This document shows positions 9,080-16,771 of a stretch of DNA of 64,000 nucleotides, one piece after another (the stretch's first letter is position 1; the number at the start of each line of letters is the position of its first letter). Under the pieces are notes generated by a model. The model was not told the origin of the DNA. It searched no databases and worked only from the letters and a program-made list of their open reading frames with translations. Source of the DNA: Pelagicoccus mobilis (GTDB taxonomy: Bacteria; Verrucomicrobiota; Verrucomicrobiia; Opitutales; Opitutaceae); NCBI RefSeq assembly GCF_016595505.1, contig NZ_JAENIL010000018.1, positions 62,001-126,000 of the forward strand. Reading direction: 5' to 3'. A program made the position numbers and the translations under genes.

Positions 9080-9396
9080 CTAATGGGGTCCGTTGATTTC
9101 CAGATCGAAGTCGTACCCTTGGGTGCCGGGACCAAAGCTTCGGTCGCGACCAAGGTGCCATTTTCCGACATAGCCGGCGGCATAACCGGCTATCTTGAGG
9201 GACTCGCAACGGTCACCGTATCGTGCGGCAAAGCCATAGTAGTCTGCGGCGTATCTATAATATCTTTACAACAACAACCTACATCGCCCCACCTCATATT
9301 GTCGATAAAGATAAAGACGATATTCGGTTGCGAAGCAGAGAGCATCGAACCGGCAAAGCATGCGAGGGACGGGGCTAGGGCTTTAAGCGCATTCAT
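9080..9396 (-). pseudogene. Sulfatase pseudogene with the catalytic region deleted
   Basis: From an ATG at 9396 the reverse strand encodes a signal peptide and then SQPNIVFIFIDNMRWGDVGC, the sulfatase N-terminus (compare PNIVFIFIDDMGWGDVG). After a break and change of frame it resumes with SLKIAGYAAGYVGKWHLG (9140-9200), the conserved GKWHLG segment, and runs GPGTQGYDFDLEINGPH to a TAG at 9080-9082. The roughly 60-90 residues that should carry the CxPSR maturation motif are missing, and everything after about residue 150 is gone. The product cannot be an active sulfatase. This is a remnant of a sixth sulfatase in the window. Confidence 0.8.
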
Positions 9397-9553
9397 GGGA
9401 ACAAAGGGATGGCAAAGACGAGATAGAAACAGGGATACTCGGAGCTTCTCCATTTTGAGAATGGAGAATATTGCAACCAAACTAACAAACAAAGGAAATC
9501 AGTCACCAAAAATAATCGCGGGCGACTTTGATGCTCCCAGATCCCAAAACTAG

Positions 9554-9820
9554 TTAGACGGTATAGGGAGCGCGTCTTTTGTAGCCTCGCAGGCGATTGG
9601 CTTTTCGACTGTTGATGAAACGCTCCTTCACTGAATCAAATCGAACCTTACTGCCTAGCCTCCAACTGATCGCAACAGCGAAACAGGCCATATACCCGTA
9701 GTGCATTGAGATCGAGTTGCTTGATGCCACCGCTCCATTTTAGCCGAGCGCGCTGGTAGGAATGATCGAGGGCATTCCAATTGCGGCGATCGCAATGTTT
9801 TTCAGAAAATGGCGGCGACG
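9554..9820 (-). pseudogene. Gfo/Idh/MocA oxidoreductase remnant (Tat signal plus C-terminus)
   Basis: The reverse strand carries a Tat-like leader RRRHFLKNIAIAAIGMPSII followed by PTSALG and a stop (about 9743-9820). After a deletion and frame change it reads VAISWRLGSKVRFDSVKERF, then INSRKANRLRGYKRRAPYTV and TAA (9554-9556). The leader and tail match the two ends of PVC Gfo/Idh/MocA proteins, whose C-terminus usually reads ALRLGRK..WDP..E.F.....N....P.RAPW. The Rossmann domain and catalytic centre are absent. An intact homologue begins at 10370 on the other strand. Confidence 0.65.
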
Positions 9821-10041
9821 TATTCTCGCTTAAATGGGGTGACTTTTCGGGGTATTTAGTTCAGGTCAGACGGGTGTGCCGCAATGACACCCACATCGAT
9901 TTTCGTTCGTATCAAATGAGCCATTACAATTGCTCCCCCCTTTCGACGCTACTGCCACCTTGAAGCGTAGTAAGCTACGCAAGAAAAAGCAGAGCGAACG
10001 AATCCAGGCTCATGCGACACTTAGAGACGAGTCCAACATTT

Positions 10042-10112
10042 GTGGGAGCGTGCCTGTCACGCGATTACTGGCTGTTTTCCCTTTTCGAATAGCGTGACAA
10101 GCACGCTCCCAC
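10042..10112. repeat. Long inverted repeat (hairpin, GTGGGAGCGTG... arms)
   Basis: Arms of 21 bases, 10042-10062 and 10092-10112, are complementary at 20 of 21 positions around a 29-base spacer (GTGGGAGCGTGCCTGTCACGC and its partner). It is similar in design, though not in exact sequence, to the inner repeat at 31190-31252, which suggests a family of dispersed palindromic repeats. It is not followed by a T-run and is not adjacent to a gene end, so a plain terminator is unlikely. Confidence 0.75.
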
Positions 10113-10369
10113 TTTACTCAATTCAAGAAATTCCGTTTTCTTGAACCGTCTCCCCCCAGCAAGCGGATTACCTGCGTAGCCCTCTAGGTTCGATTGAGGA
10201 GCAAAGTTATGCATAAAAGGCTAAACGTTCCACAATTGCGCTCGCCAGAATTCACAAGCTTGATTCGACACCCCCGATTCGCCACCTTGCGCCTTGATCG
10301 GATACGGATCAACAAGCGGTCGAATCTGGTTAATTCATTCGTTTTAAACCTCCCAAAGGACATCACCCC

Positions 10370-11863
10370 ATGAGTCATATTACACGTCGTAAATTCATCC
10401 AAACATCAACTACAGCCGGGATCGGGATCCTCGGCGCCCCAGCTATCCTCAGCACCGAGAACAAGGGCGACAAGCTGCGCGTCGCCTTCATCGGAACCGG
10501 GGGCATCAATAAACGCCACATTGACGACACAATCAGCCACGGCGATATCTGCGGAGCCTATTGCGATGTAGATGCCAACCTCTACGGCAACATCCACAAG
10601 GGAATCAAAGGTCTAGAAACAGAAGGTAAGACTTGGCTCGCTAAGCAGTGGAAAGCCGCCAAGCCCTTCCAGGACTACCGCGAAATGTTCGACAAGGCAG
10701 CAGACAGCTTCGATGCCGTCATGATCGGCACACCGGACCACAGCCACTACCCAGCGACGGTGCTAGCCATGGAGCATGGCAAGCACGTCTTCACTCAAAA
10801 GCCTCTCACCCACACCGTTTGGGAAGCCCGTCAACTCGCCATGGCCTGCGACAAATACAAACTCGCGACCCAAATGGGCAACCAGGGTCACGCCAACGAA
10901 GGCAACCGACAAATCGCAGCCTACGTGCAAGGCGGACATCTCGGCGATATCAAAGAAATTCACTGCTTCACCAATCGTCCGGTCTGGCCTCAAGGCTTCA
11001 TCTGCCCTCCTGGCGGCGACCCCGTCCCAGAATCGCTCGATTGGCAAAGTTGGCTCGGCCCTGCCGCTGAACGACCTTTCCTTGGCGAGCGTGGTCTCGA
11101 TGCCGGTCGCAAGAAAAAGCGAGGCGGCTGCTACCACCAATTCAACTGGCGTGGCTGGCTCGACTTCGGCGGCGGCGCTCTAGCCGACATGGCCTGCCAT
11201 ACTATGGACTCGATCTTCATGTCGCTCGACCCTGGATTCCCGACTCATGTCGAAGCGCTCAACGTGGACACCATGACCGATTCAGCCTTCCCCAAGGGCT
11301 CCACTTTGAAATGGACCTTCGGCCCAACCGCCACGCGCCCCGGCTTCGACGTTTATTGGTACGACGGAACCGACAACGCCTACATCGACAAGAACGGCAA
11401 CCCGCGTCGTCACGAACGACTCGAGGAAATCGCCAAAGGCGCAAAACTCTCTAACTCCGGCAACATCTACGTCGGAACCGAGCGTACCCTACTCGTCTCT
11501 GGCGACTACGGAGACAGCTGCCGTATTATCCCGGATGATGCCCGCATAGAGCTCGCTAAAGAGCTCAAGGAGAAGACCGGCGACCACCGTCCTGCCCGCG
11601 TATACGAACCCTCGATCGGCCATCACACCGAGTTCCGCGAAGCTGCGATCGGCAACAAGCCTTACGAATATCCGGGTTCGAACTTCAAATATGCCGGCCC
11701 CTTCACCGAAACCATTCAACTGGGCAACGTCTGTCTGCACTTCCCAGGAAAGAAACTAAAATGGGACGGGCCGAAGCTCCGGTTCAAAAACAGCCGCGAA
11801 GCCAACAAGCTCATCAACAAAGAATATCGCGAAGGCTGGGACTTCAAACTCAGCAAAGTCTAA
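10370..11863 (+). CDS. Tat-exported Gfo/Idh/MocA family oxidoreductase
   Basis: A 497-residue NAD(P)-dependent oxidoreductase of the glucose-fructose oxidoreductase family. It begins with a twin-arginine leader (TRRKFIQTSTTAGIGILGAP), then a Rossmann segment LRVAFIGTGGINKRH with a glycine-rich loop. It continues with DAVMIGTPDHSHYPATVLAM, the EKP-like KHVFTQKPLTHT (Q replaces the usual E), and MGNQGHANEG. AAAGGA lies about 13 bases before the ATG. Proteins of this group oxidise or epimerise sugars in the periplasm, often with tightly bound cofactor; the exact sugar is unknown. It is alone on the plus strand between a decayed relative on the left and the minus-strand sulfatase block on the right, and a terminator-like hairpin follows it. 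Confidence 0.93.
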   Translation: MSHITRRKFIQTSTTAGIGILGAPAILSTENKGDKLRVAFIGTGGINKRHIDDTISHGDICGAYCDVDANLYGNIHKGIKGLETEGKTWLAKQWKAAKPFQDYREMFDKAADSFDAVMIGTPDHSHYPATVLAMEHGKHVFTQKPLTHTVWEARQLAMACDKYKLATQMGNQGHANEGNRQIAAYVQGGHLGDIKEIHCFTNRPVWPQGFICPPGGDPVPESLDWQSWLGPAAERPFLGERGLDAGRKKKRGGCYHQFNWRGWLDFGGGALADMACHTMDSIFMSLDPGFPTHVEALNVDTMTDSAFPKGSTLKWTFGPTATRPGFDVYWYDGTDNAYIDKNGNPRRHERLEEIAKGAKLSNSGNIYVGTERTLLVSGDYGDSCRIIPDDARIELAKELKEKTGDHRPARVYEPSIGHHTEFREAAIGNKPYEYPGSNFKYAGPFTETIQLGNVCLHFPGKKLKWDGPKLRFKNSREANKLINKEYREGWDFKLSKV

Positions 11864-11907
11864 GCGACGCGTTCATCAGTTCGACGAGCACATGACGTGA
11901 TCTTACG

Positions 11908-11934
11908 AAGGACCGGCAAAAGCCGGTCCTTTCA
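11908..11934 (+). terminator. Rho-independent-like terminator after the oxidoreductase
   Basis: AAGGACCGGC (11908-11917), loop AAAA, GCCGGTCCTT (11922-11931): a perfect 10-base-pair stem with a short T-run (TTT) at its 3' side, 45 bases after the stop codon. Confidence 0.65.
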
Positions 11935-11948
11935 GGATGTCGAATAAC

Positions 11949-12030
11949 TAAAAGCTAAAAACTAATCTCTTCAAAACTCCGTGTAATCCGTAGTTAAAAA
12001 CAAATCACTGGACAATCTCCAAGATTATTA
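11949..12030. repeat. Dispersed intergenic repeat, copy A
   Basis: Shares an ordered set of words with 14956-15047: AAAAGCT..., TTCAAAACTCCGTG/CCAAAATTCCATG, TCCGTAGTTAAA/TCCGTGGTTAAA, ATAAATC or CAAATC, and GGACAATCTC/GGACAGTCTC. I estimate about 70% identity by eye. Both copies lie just past the 3' end of a minus-strand gene. Confidence 0.5.
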
Positions 12031-12056
12031 GCCTCGTTTGAGGCATATGCAGCCCC

Positions 12057-13556
12057 TCAATCGCGATAATCCACGCTATCTTGCGGAACGGGATCGTCCT
12101 TGCCGATGACCTGCCCTTCCCAGACGGGCACCTTGTCGTAGTAAGTGAGTACGCGAGCGCGACTTCCAGGAGCTGGGCCATTGTCGATTTTAGGTATCCA
12201 CTTTCTCATGGTCTTCATCACTCCCGGCCGCTTCGTCGCCAGATTCGTCCACTCGTGAGGATCGTTGACGATGTCATACAACTCCTCGGCACCGTCCACG
12301 TAGCGGATATAACGCCACTCTTCGTTCACGATGGCGAAATTGCCTTGGTTGTGCGATGTAATGGCTGGACGACTACGCGGCGCTTTCGCGCTGGTGAGCT
12401 GACGCGACAAACTCAAACCTTCCAAATGATCGACTTCCGGCAGGTCTGCCAGATCCACCAAGGTCGGATAAATATCGAGCAGCTCGGCGGGGCGATTACA
12501 CACTTGCCCTGGGGTGACTCCTGGACCGGCGAAGATCAGCGGCACCCGCGTCGAGTTACGCCAAAGCGTATTCTTCCCCGTAATCAATTTCTCTCCGAGG
12601 TGATAACCGTGATCGCTCCATAGCACGACGATCGTATCATCGGCATGTCCGGTCCTTTCGAGGGCATCGAGAAGACGACCAATCTGACTGTCGATGAAGC
12701 TGGTCGACGCCATGTACGATCGCACGAGATTGATCGCCTGATCGTTTTCTTCGATCCACTTCTGGCGCGGCTCGGGCAAACTCCAGTGCGTCCACCATGA
12801 AGAACGGGGCGTGTCGTCACGGTCGTCCTTCGGCATTGGCGGGAGGATCGAGGCATCGTTTGGATACAAATCGAACCACTTCTGAGTCGCGAAGCAGGGC
12901 ACGTGAGGAAGAAAGAAACCCGCACTTAAGAAGAAGGGCTTCCCTTCGGGCATATTCTCAAGCATCTTGATCGCCCCCGATGCGACTTGCCAGTCGCTCT
13001 TTGTGGTGTCGTCATTATCCAGTGGATAAACGCCCCAGTCCATCAAAGGATGATTCCCAAAGGGCGTGGTCGGAATCAGTTTTTCGGGAGGCATCGGAAT
13101 ACCGAAACCGCCCTTCACACCCCAGTGCTGAAACTCGGGATTGGGAGTATTCGCAGGTTGCTTACGCAGGCTGTGATAGATCTTCCCATTGCTGTAGGTC
13201 TGGTAGCCATTGTTGGCGAAGTGCTGAGGCAGCGACAAGAGGTCCTCCCACTGAGGCACATCCCGAAACCAAGGCGCCAAGCCGTGAATCCCCGTCGTGC
13301 TAGGACGCAACCCGACCATCACACTGGTACGAGAGGAATTGCACAAGGGCGACTGAGTATGCGCGTTCGTGAAAAGCGTTCCCCTTGCAGCCAATTTGTC
13401 GATGTTGGGCGTCTTGACCAAAGGGTGCCCGCCCATGCAGCCAATCCAGTCGTTCTGATCATCGATCGCGATGAAAAGAATATTCGGCTTATGAGCATGT
13501 AGCCAAGTCGAAGACAAAGCCAGAAAAGAGGTAATAAAAAGTAGGATACGATTCAT
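12057..13556 (-). CDS. Secreted sulfatase, iduronate-2-sulfatase/choline-sulfatase-like
   Basis: About 499 residues from the ATG at 13556, which gives a clean signal peptide (MNRILLFITSFLALSSTWLHA). The longer frame to 13628 adds residues unlike a signal. KPNILFIAIDDQNDWIGCMGG carries the metal-binding aspartates and the D-Q-N-D-W pattern of the iduronate-2-sulfatase-like group. The maturation motif reads CNSSR (Cys about residue 72), which still fits C-x-[PSA]-x-R. A second metal site is seen at VVLWSDHGYHLGEK. It probably removes 2-O-type sulfate from polysaccharide fragments in the periplasm; the precise linkage is inference. It is the last gene of the minus-strand block. Confidence 0.92.
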   Translation of the reverse strand: MNRILLFITSFLALSSTWLHAHKPNILFIAIDDQNDWIGCMGGHPLVKTPNIDKLAARGTLFTNAHTQSPLCNSSRTSVMVGLRPSTTGIHGLAPWFRDVPQWEDLLSLPQHFANNGYQTYSNGKIYHSLRKQPANTPNPEFQHWGVKGGFGIPMPPEKLIPTTPFGNHPLMDWGVYPLDNDDTTKSDWQVASGAIKMLENMPEGKPFFLSAGFFLPHVPCFATQKWFDLYPNDASILPPMPKDDRDDTPRSSWWTHWSLPEPRQKWIEENDQAINLVRSYMASTSFIDSQIGRLLDALERTGHADDTIVVLWSDHGYHLGEKLITGKNTLWRNSTRVPLIFAGPGVTPGQVCNRPAELLDIYPTLVDLADLPEVDHLEGLSLSRQLTSAKAPRSRPAITSHNQGNFAIVNEEWRYIRYVDGAEELYDIVNDPHEWTNLATKRPGVMKTMRKWIPKIDNGPAPGSRARVLTYYDKVPVWEGQVIGKDDPVPQDSVDYRD

Positions 13557-13827
13557 GGATTCAGGACACAGTCGATTTAGGATCCTTGGGGTGATGGCGT
13601 TGTTTTTAGAAGTGTTTCTTGGATACAATTGGCATTTTCGAGTGAGAACATAGCCAGAGCGATGACACAGATTCGTATCATGGGATCTAGGGGCTTATGT
13701 TTTATCCACGGGCCTCGGGGTAGATTGAGCAGCAAAGGACAAGGACCAGTCTCAGGGAAAACCGGATCGGATTCGACATGCATTCATATGCGCGAGAGGT
13801 CAATTCGCGTGCAAAGAGAGCCTGAGA

Positions 13828-14784
13828 CTATTCGACGCCCGCCAACCGCTTCACTTGCTTAAAAGCGCTAGTGAAGCTCGTCTTGGAGTAGTGCTCCATG
13901 CCGATGAAGCCATCGTATTTCAGGCGACGCAGCTCGTTGAAGATGTGCTGGTAATTCACCTCTCCGGTTCCCGGCTCCATACGCCCGGGCACACCGCCGA
14001 CTTCGACGAACTGGATCAGCCCTTCCGCCATGCCCTCTCGCAGGTTCCGCGTCAGGTTACCCTCGGACTGCTGCAAATGGTGGATATCAAAGTCCAGCTT
14101 CACATGCGGATGGTTCACTTCGCGTATAATCTCAAATCCTTCCTGAGCCGATTGAACCGTAATCGTCGGTTTCCAATATTGATTGAGCGGCTCCAAGGTA
14201 AGGTAGACGCCCGCCTCTCCCGCGATATCGCCCGCTTTCCTCAAACCGGAGATGATCTGCTTGTACTGCGTGGCCCAAGGGATCGTATCGGAACGCAGGC
14301 CCACGAAACTCACCAAGTTCTGCGCGCCCAAATCTTTGGCCGCCTCGACCGCTGTCGTGAAGAAATCGAGGTATTCCTTCTCTTTTCCCGTGACGGTCAG
14401 GCCCGTAGTCAGACCCACTTGTCCCGTCCCCGCCAGGGAGGCGCAGCGCATGCCATGCTTATCCGCATTACGACGGTATTCGTCCAAATCCAAGTTGCTA
14501 AAGCCCCCAATCTGATAAGCCTTAGCTCCCAAACTGGCCGCCAGATTGAAACGCTCATCGAGCGGCACATCCTTAGCCTGCCTCACGAAATTGGCATTCA
14601 TATGCACCGCCAAAGTGTACCGAGGAGGCGGTAAGGTATCCGCGTTCTTCTTACGCTTTGAAGAGTCGTCCGCCGCCAGCGCCTTCCCCGCCAAAACCAC
14701 CGGAAGCAAGCCCGCCGCCCCCGCAATAAATTTACGTCGAGAGTACTGACTATCAGTACGAGAAAATCCGTGTTCGTTATTCAT
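13828..14784 (-). CDS. Tat-exported sugar phosphate isomerase/epimerase-like TIM barrel
   Basis: A 318-residue protein with a twin-arginine leader (YSRRKFIAGAAGLLPVVLAG) followed by a xylose-isomerase-like barrel of the hydroxypyruvate-isomerase type. Segments include FNLAASLGAKAYQIGG, LGAQNLVSFVGLRSDT, GVYLTLEPLNQYWKP with a candidate metal Glu, VKLDFDIHHLQQSEG, LIQFVEVGGVPGRMEPGTG and YDGFIGMEHYSK. Export of a sugar isomerase-like enzyme implies a free periplasmic sugar or keto-sugar as substrate, as in PVC glycoside oxidation routes; this is inference. It sits between a sulfatase and a dimethylformamidase-like gene, all on the minus strand. Confidence 0.88.
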   Translation of the reverse strand: MNNEHGFSRTDSQYSRRKFIAGAAGLLPVVLAGKALAADDSSKRKKNADTLPPPRYTLAVHMNANFVRQAKDVPLDERFNLAASLGAKAYQIGGFSNLDLDEYRRNADKHGMRCASLAGTGQVGLTTGLTVTGKEKEYLDFFTTAVEAAKDLGAQNLVSFVGLRSDTIPWATQYKQIISGLRKAGDIAGEAGVYLTLEPLNQYWKPTITVQSAQEGFEIIREVNHPHVKLDFDIHHLQQSEGNLTRNLREGMAEGLIQFVEVGGVPGRMEPGTGEVNYQHIFNELRRLKYDGFIGMEHYSKTSFTSAFKQVKRLAGVE

Positions 14785-14955
14785 TAGTTTCCAAATCTAG
14801 ATTACTTTCACAATTATGTTTTGCCCACTACCGAGCTCCAAGAACGACATGAGAAGGATAAGCGAGTGCCACTAAGAGACGGTACAACAAATCAAATATA
14901 CTACGACTAGGGAAATTGAACCAACCGCTTCGCTGGAGTTCACTGAGATTAGGAG

Positions 14956-15047
14956 TTGAAAAGCTCATAACTGAAACCCTATCCCTCCAAAATTCCATGT
15001 TCTCCGTGGTTAAATATAAATCTATTGGACAGTCTCTAAAATCCCAA
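14956..15047. repeat. Dispersed intergenic repeat, copy B
   Basis: Partner of the repeat at 11949-12030: GTTGAAAAGCTCATAACTGA, CTCCAAAATTCCATGTTCTC, then CGTGGTTAAATATAAATC and GGACAGTCTC. It lies 31 bases past the stop of the 15078 gene. Confidence 0.5.
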
Positions 15048-15077
15048 CGTAGCCTCAACAAGGCACGCCCTATAACA

Positions 15078-16724
15078 TCAGTGGCTCAATCCCATTCGTA
15101 CAATCCGATCGAAGAGATTGGCCGCCATACGCTGCACGCGCGGTTCCGGCCCCTGAGGTTTCACAGCTCCATGGGCTGGCAGCACGTGCCCCGGAGGCGA
15201 AGACATCGCCTGCGCCCACCAGACCGAACCAGCGTTAAAGACGAGATTCCCCTTTGAACCGTCGTAGATTATTCCCGCGTGAGGCGGTTTGGGCTTTCCA
15301 TTTCCCGCCTTCGTCTTGCCGTTCGCAAGAATTTCAAATCCCGGCAAGCCTGTGGCGGGGTTGCTGTTCCACTCCCACCCAACAATGCCTTTCACCGTAT
15401 CCCCTTTCTTCATACCGGTGCCTTCATACAACCAATGATCCGGCTTCGCGCAGACCCAATCTCCTCCCCCTACGTTTCCAAAGGTATAACGGTTCCCCAG
15501 CAACGGCGCCGCATCCGGCCCAGCCGCATACTTCTCAAGAAATCCCCGTTCTTGATAAAACGCCATGGCATCCGCTTTGCCCAAGAACAGACTTTCGCGG
15601 CGTATGACCTTATGAGGCGTTTCCCCGGAGTCGCTCAAAGACACGACCGCCCAGGCTGTATTCCCGCTCAAAAACGCCAGATTGACGCCCGCATCCCGCG
15701 CCGCAGCAATATTCTCAAACATCTCCCGCGTCCAGAACTCGTCGTGCCCCACCGAAACAAATCCCTTAGCCCGCTGAAGCCCCTTTCCATCCGCATGCGT
15801 ATCCACTCCGGAGATATACGACACATCATAGCCCTGCTGCTCGATCCAGTAGGAAAGCGGAAACTCCCATAGCAAAAACGCGCCCGAACCAATCGTATTG
15901 GGATTCTTGACAAGATGGTCTTGACTGAAATCTGCATGAGGGCGATCGAAACTCACCGATCCCGTCCCGCTCGGATCGACGTTCCACTTCTTTCGTCCAT
16001 TCGCATTGTAGTTCTCTTCGTCGCCATGATAGATGGACCATCGATCATCCGGCCAACTGTTATAACAGGCCCAAGTGACGTCGCTGCACTGAAAAAGGAG
16101 ATCGCAAGGACGGTCGTCCCTCACGATGAAAATGACATAACTTTGCAGGCCCTGCCTGGAGGTCAGACGTCCCCGAAAACCGCCTACCACCCTTTTCGTC
16201 GTGAGCTTGCCGAGATAAACGCCGCTGACCCAATCATCCGGAATCACAAACTCCACCGAAGGCTCCCATTTGCATTCGCGTAACCGATTTTCACCTACAG
16301 GCGGATCGGGTTGAATCTTCCCCTGAATAGAGGTGAATTTCTTCATCGAACGGCCGCCCATACCGCCGTAATAGCCCGTGCGGAAGATTTCCAGATCGAA
16401 TTCCGCGACCGGATTCGTACTCACCATCACCTTGAGTTTTTCGCCAGGCCGCACGCTGGTCGCGGAACAGTAGCCCTCGATGCGCGGAGAACGCCACCAA
16501 GTATCCGGGTCAATGTAGGTGTTGGCAAGTCTCCAGTCCCTCGTACCCAGCTTGGCGTTCTCGAGTTGGATCCGATTCTGTTTTTCTTTTTTGGATACAC
16601 TCGATCCCGCAAAAGCACTCGAGGAGCCAATCCCTCTGGCGGCGAGGCCAAACCCGGCGGCAGCCACGCCTTTAATGAGGTCGCGGCGGTGCAGGCCGCG
16701 CTTGGAATCGTTTGATTCGTTCAT
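15078..16724 (-). CDS. Tat-exported N,N-dimethylformamidase large-subunit-like protein (paralogue 1)
   Basis: A 548-residue protein with leader LHRRDLIKGVAAAGFGLAAR. The body matches the DMFA2-like C-terminal region of N,N-dimethylformamidase: RIEGYCSATSVRPGEKL and VMVSTNPVAEFDLEIFRTGY (an immunoglobulin-like lectin-type part), then SYVIFIVRDDRPCDLLFQ, CYNSWPDD, DVSYISGVDTHA and VSVGHDEFWTREM. The known enzyme uses a mononuclear iron held by two Tyr and one Glu. HDEFW supplies the Glu of an H-x-E motif and CYNSW a candidate Tyr; the assignment is from memory. Here the protein is exported, unlike the cytosolic amidase, so a glycan-linked amide rather than a small solvent molecule is a reasonable guess. 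It is the most divergent of three copies. Confidence 0.85.
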   Translation of the reverse strand: MNESNDSKRGLHRRDLIKGVAAAGFGLAARGIGSSSAFAGSSVSKKEKQNRIQLENAKLGTRDWRLANTYIDPDTWWRSPRIEGYCSATSVRPGEKLKVMVSTNPVAEFDLEIFRTGYYGGMGGRSMKKFTSIQGKIQPDPPVGENRLRECKWEPSVEFVIPDDWVSGVYLGKLTTKRVVGGFRGRLTSRQGLQSYVIFIVRDDRPCDLLFQCSDVTWACYNSWPDDRWSIYHGDEENYNANGRKKWNVDPSGTGSVSFDRPHADFSQDHLVKNPNTIGSGAFLLWEFPLSYWIEQQGYDVSYISGVDTHADGKGLQRAKGFVSVGHDEFWTREMFENIAAARDAGVNLAFLSGNTAWAVVSLSDSGETPHKVIRRESLFLGKADAMAFYQERGFLEKYAAGPDAAPLLGNRYTFGNVGGGDWVCAKPDHWLYEGTGMKKGDTVKGIVGWEWNSNPATGLPGFEILANGKTKAGNGKPKPPHAGIIYDGSKGNLVFNAGSVWWAQAMSSPPGHVLPAHGAVKPQGPEPRVQRMAANLFDRIVRMGLSH

Positions 16725-16771
16725 TGAGTTTTTTTAAGCATTTCAAAATAGCCAGCCTCGGCAACACCGAC

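Noticed and set aside
9023-9553. A 176-codon plus-strand frame
   Set aside because: It runs antisense to the sulfatase pseudogene, whose reverse-strand motifs (PNIVFIFID, GKWHLG) are clear; the plus-strand product has no recognisable feature.
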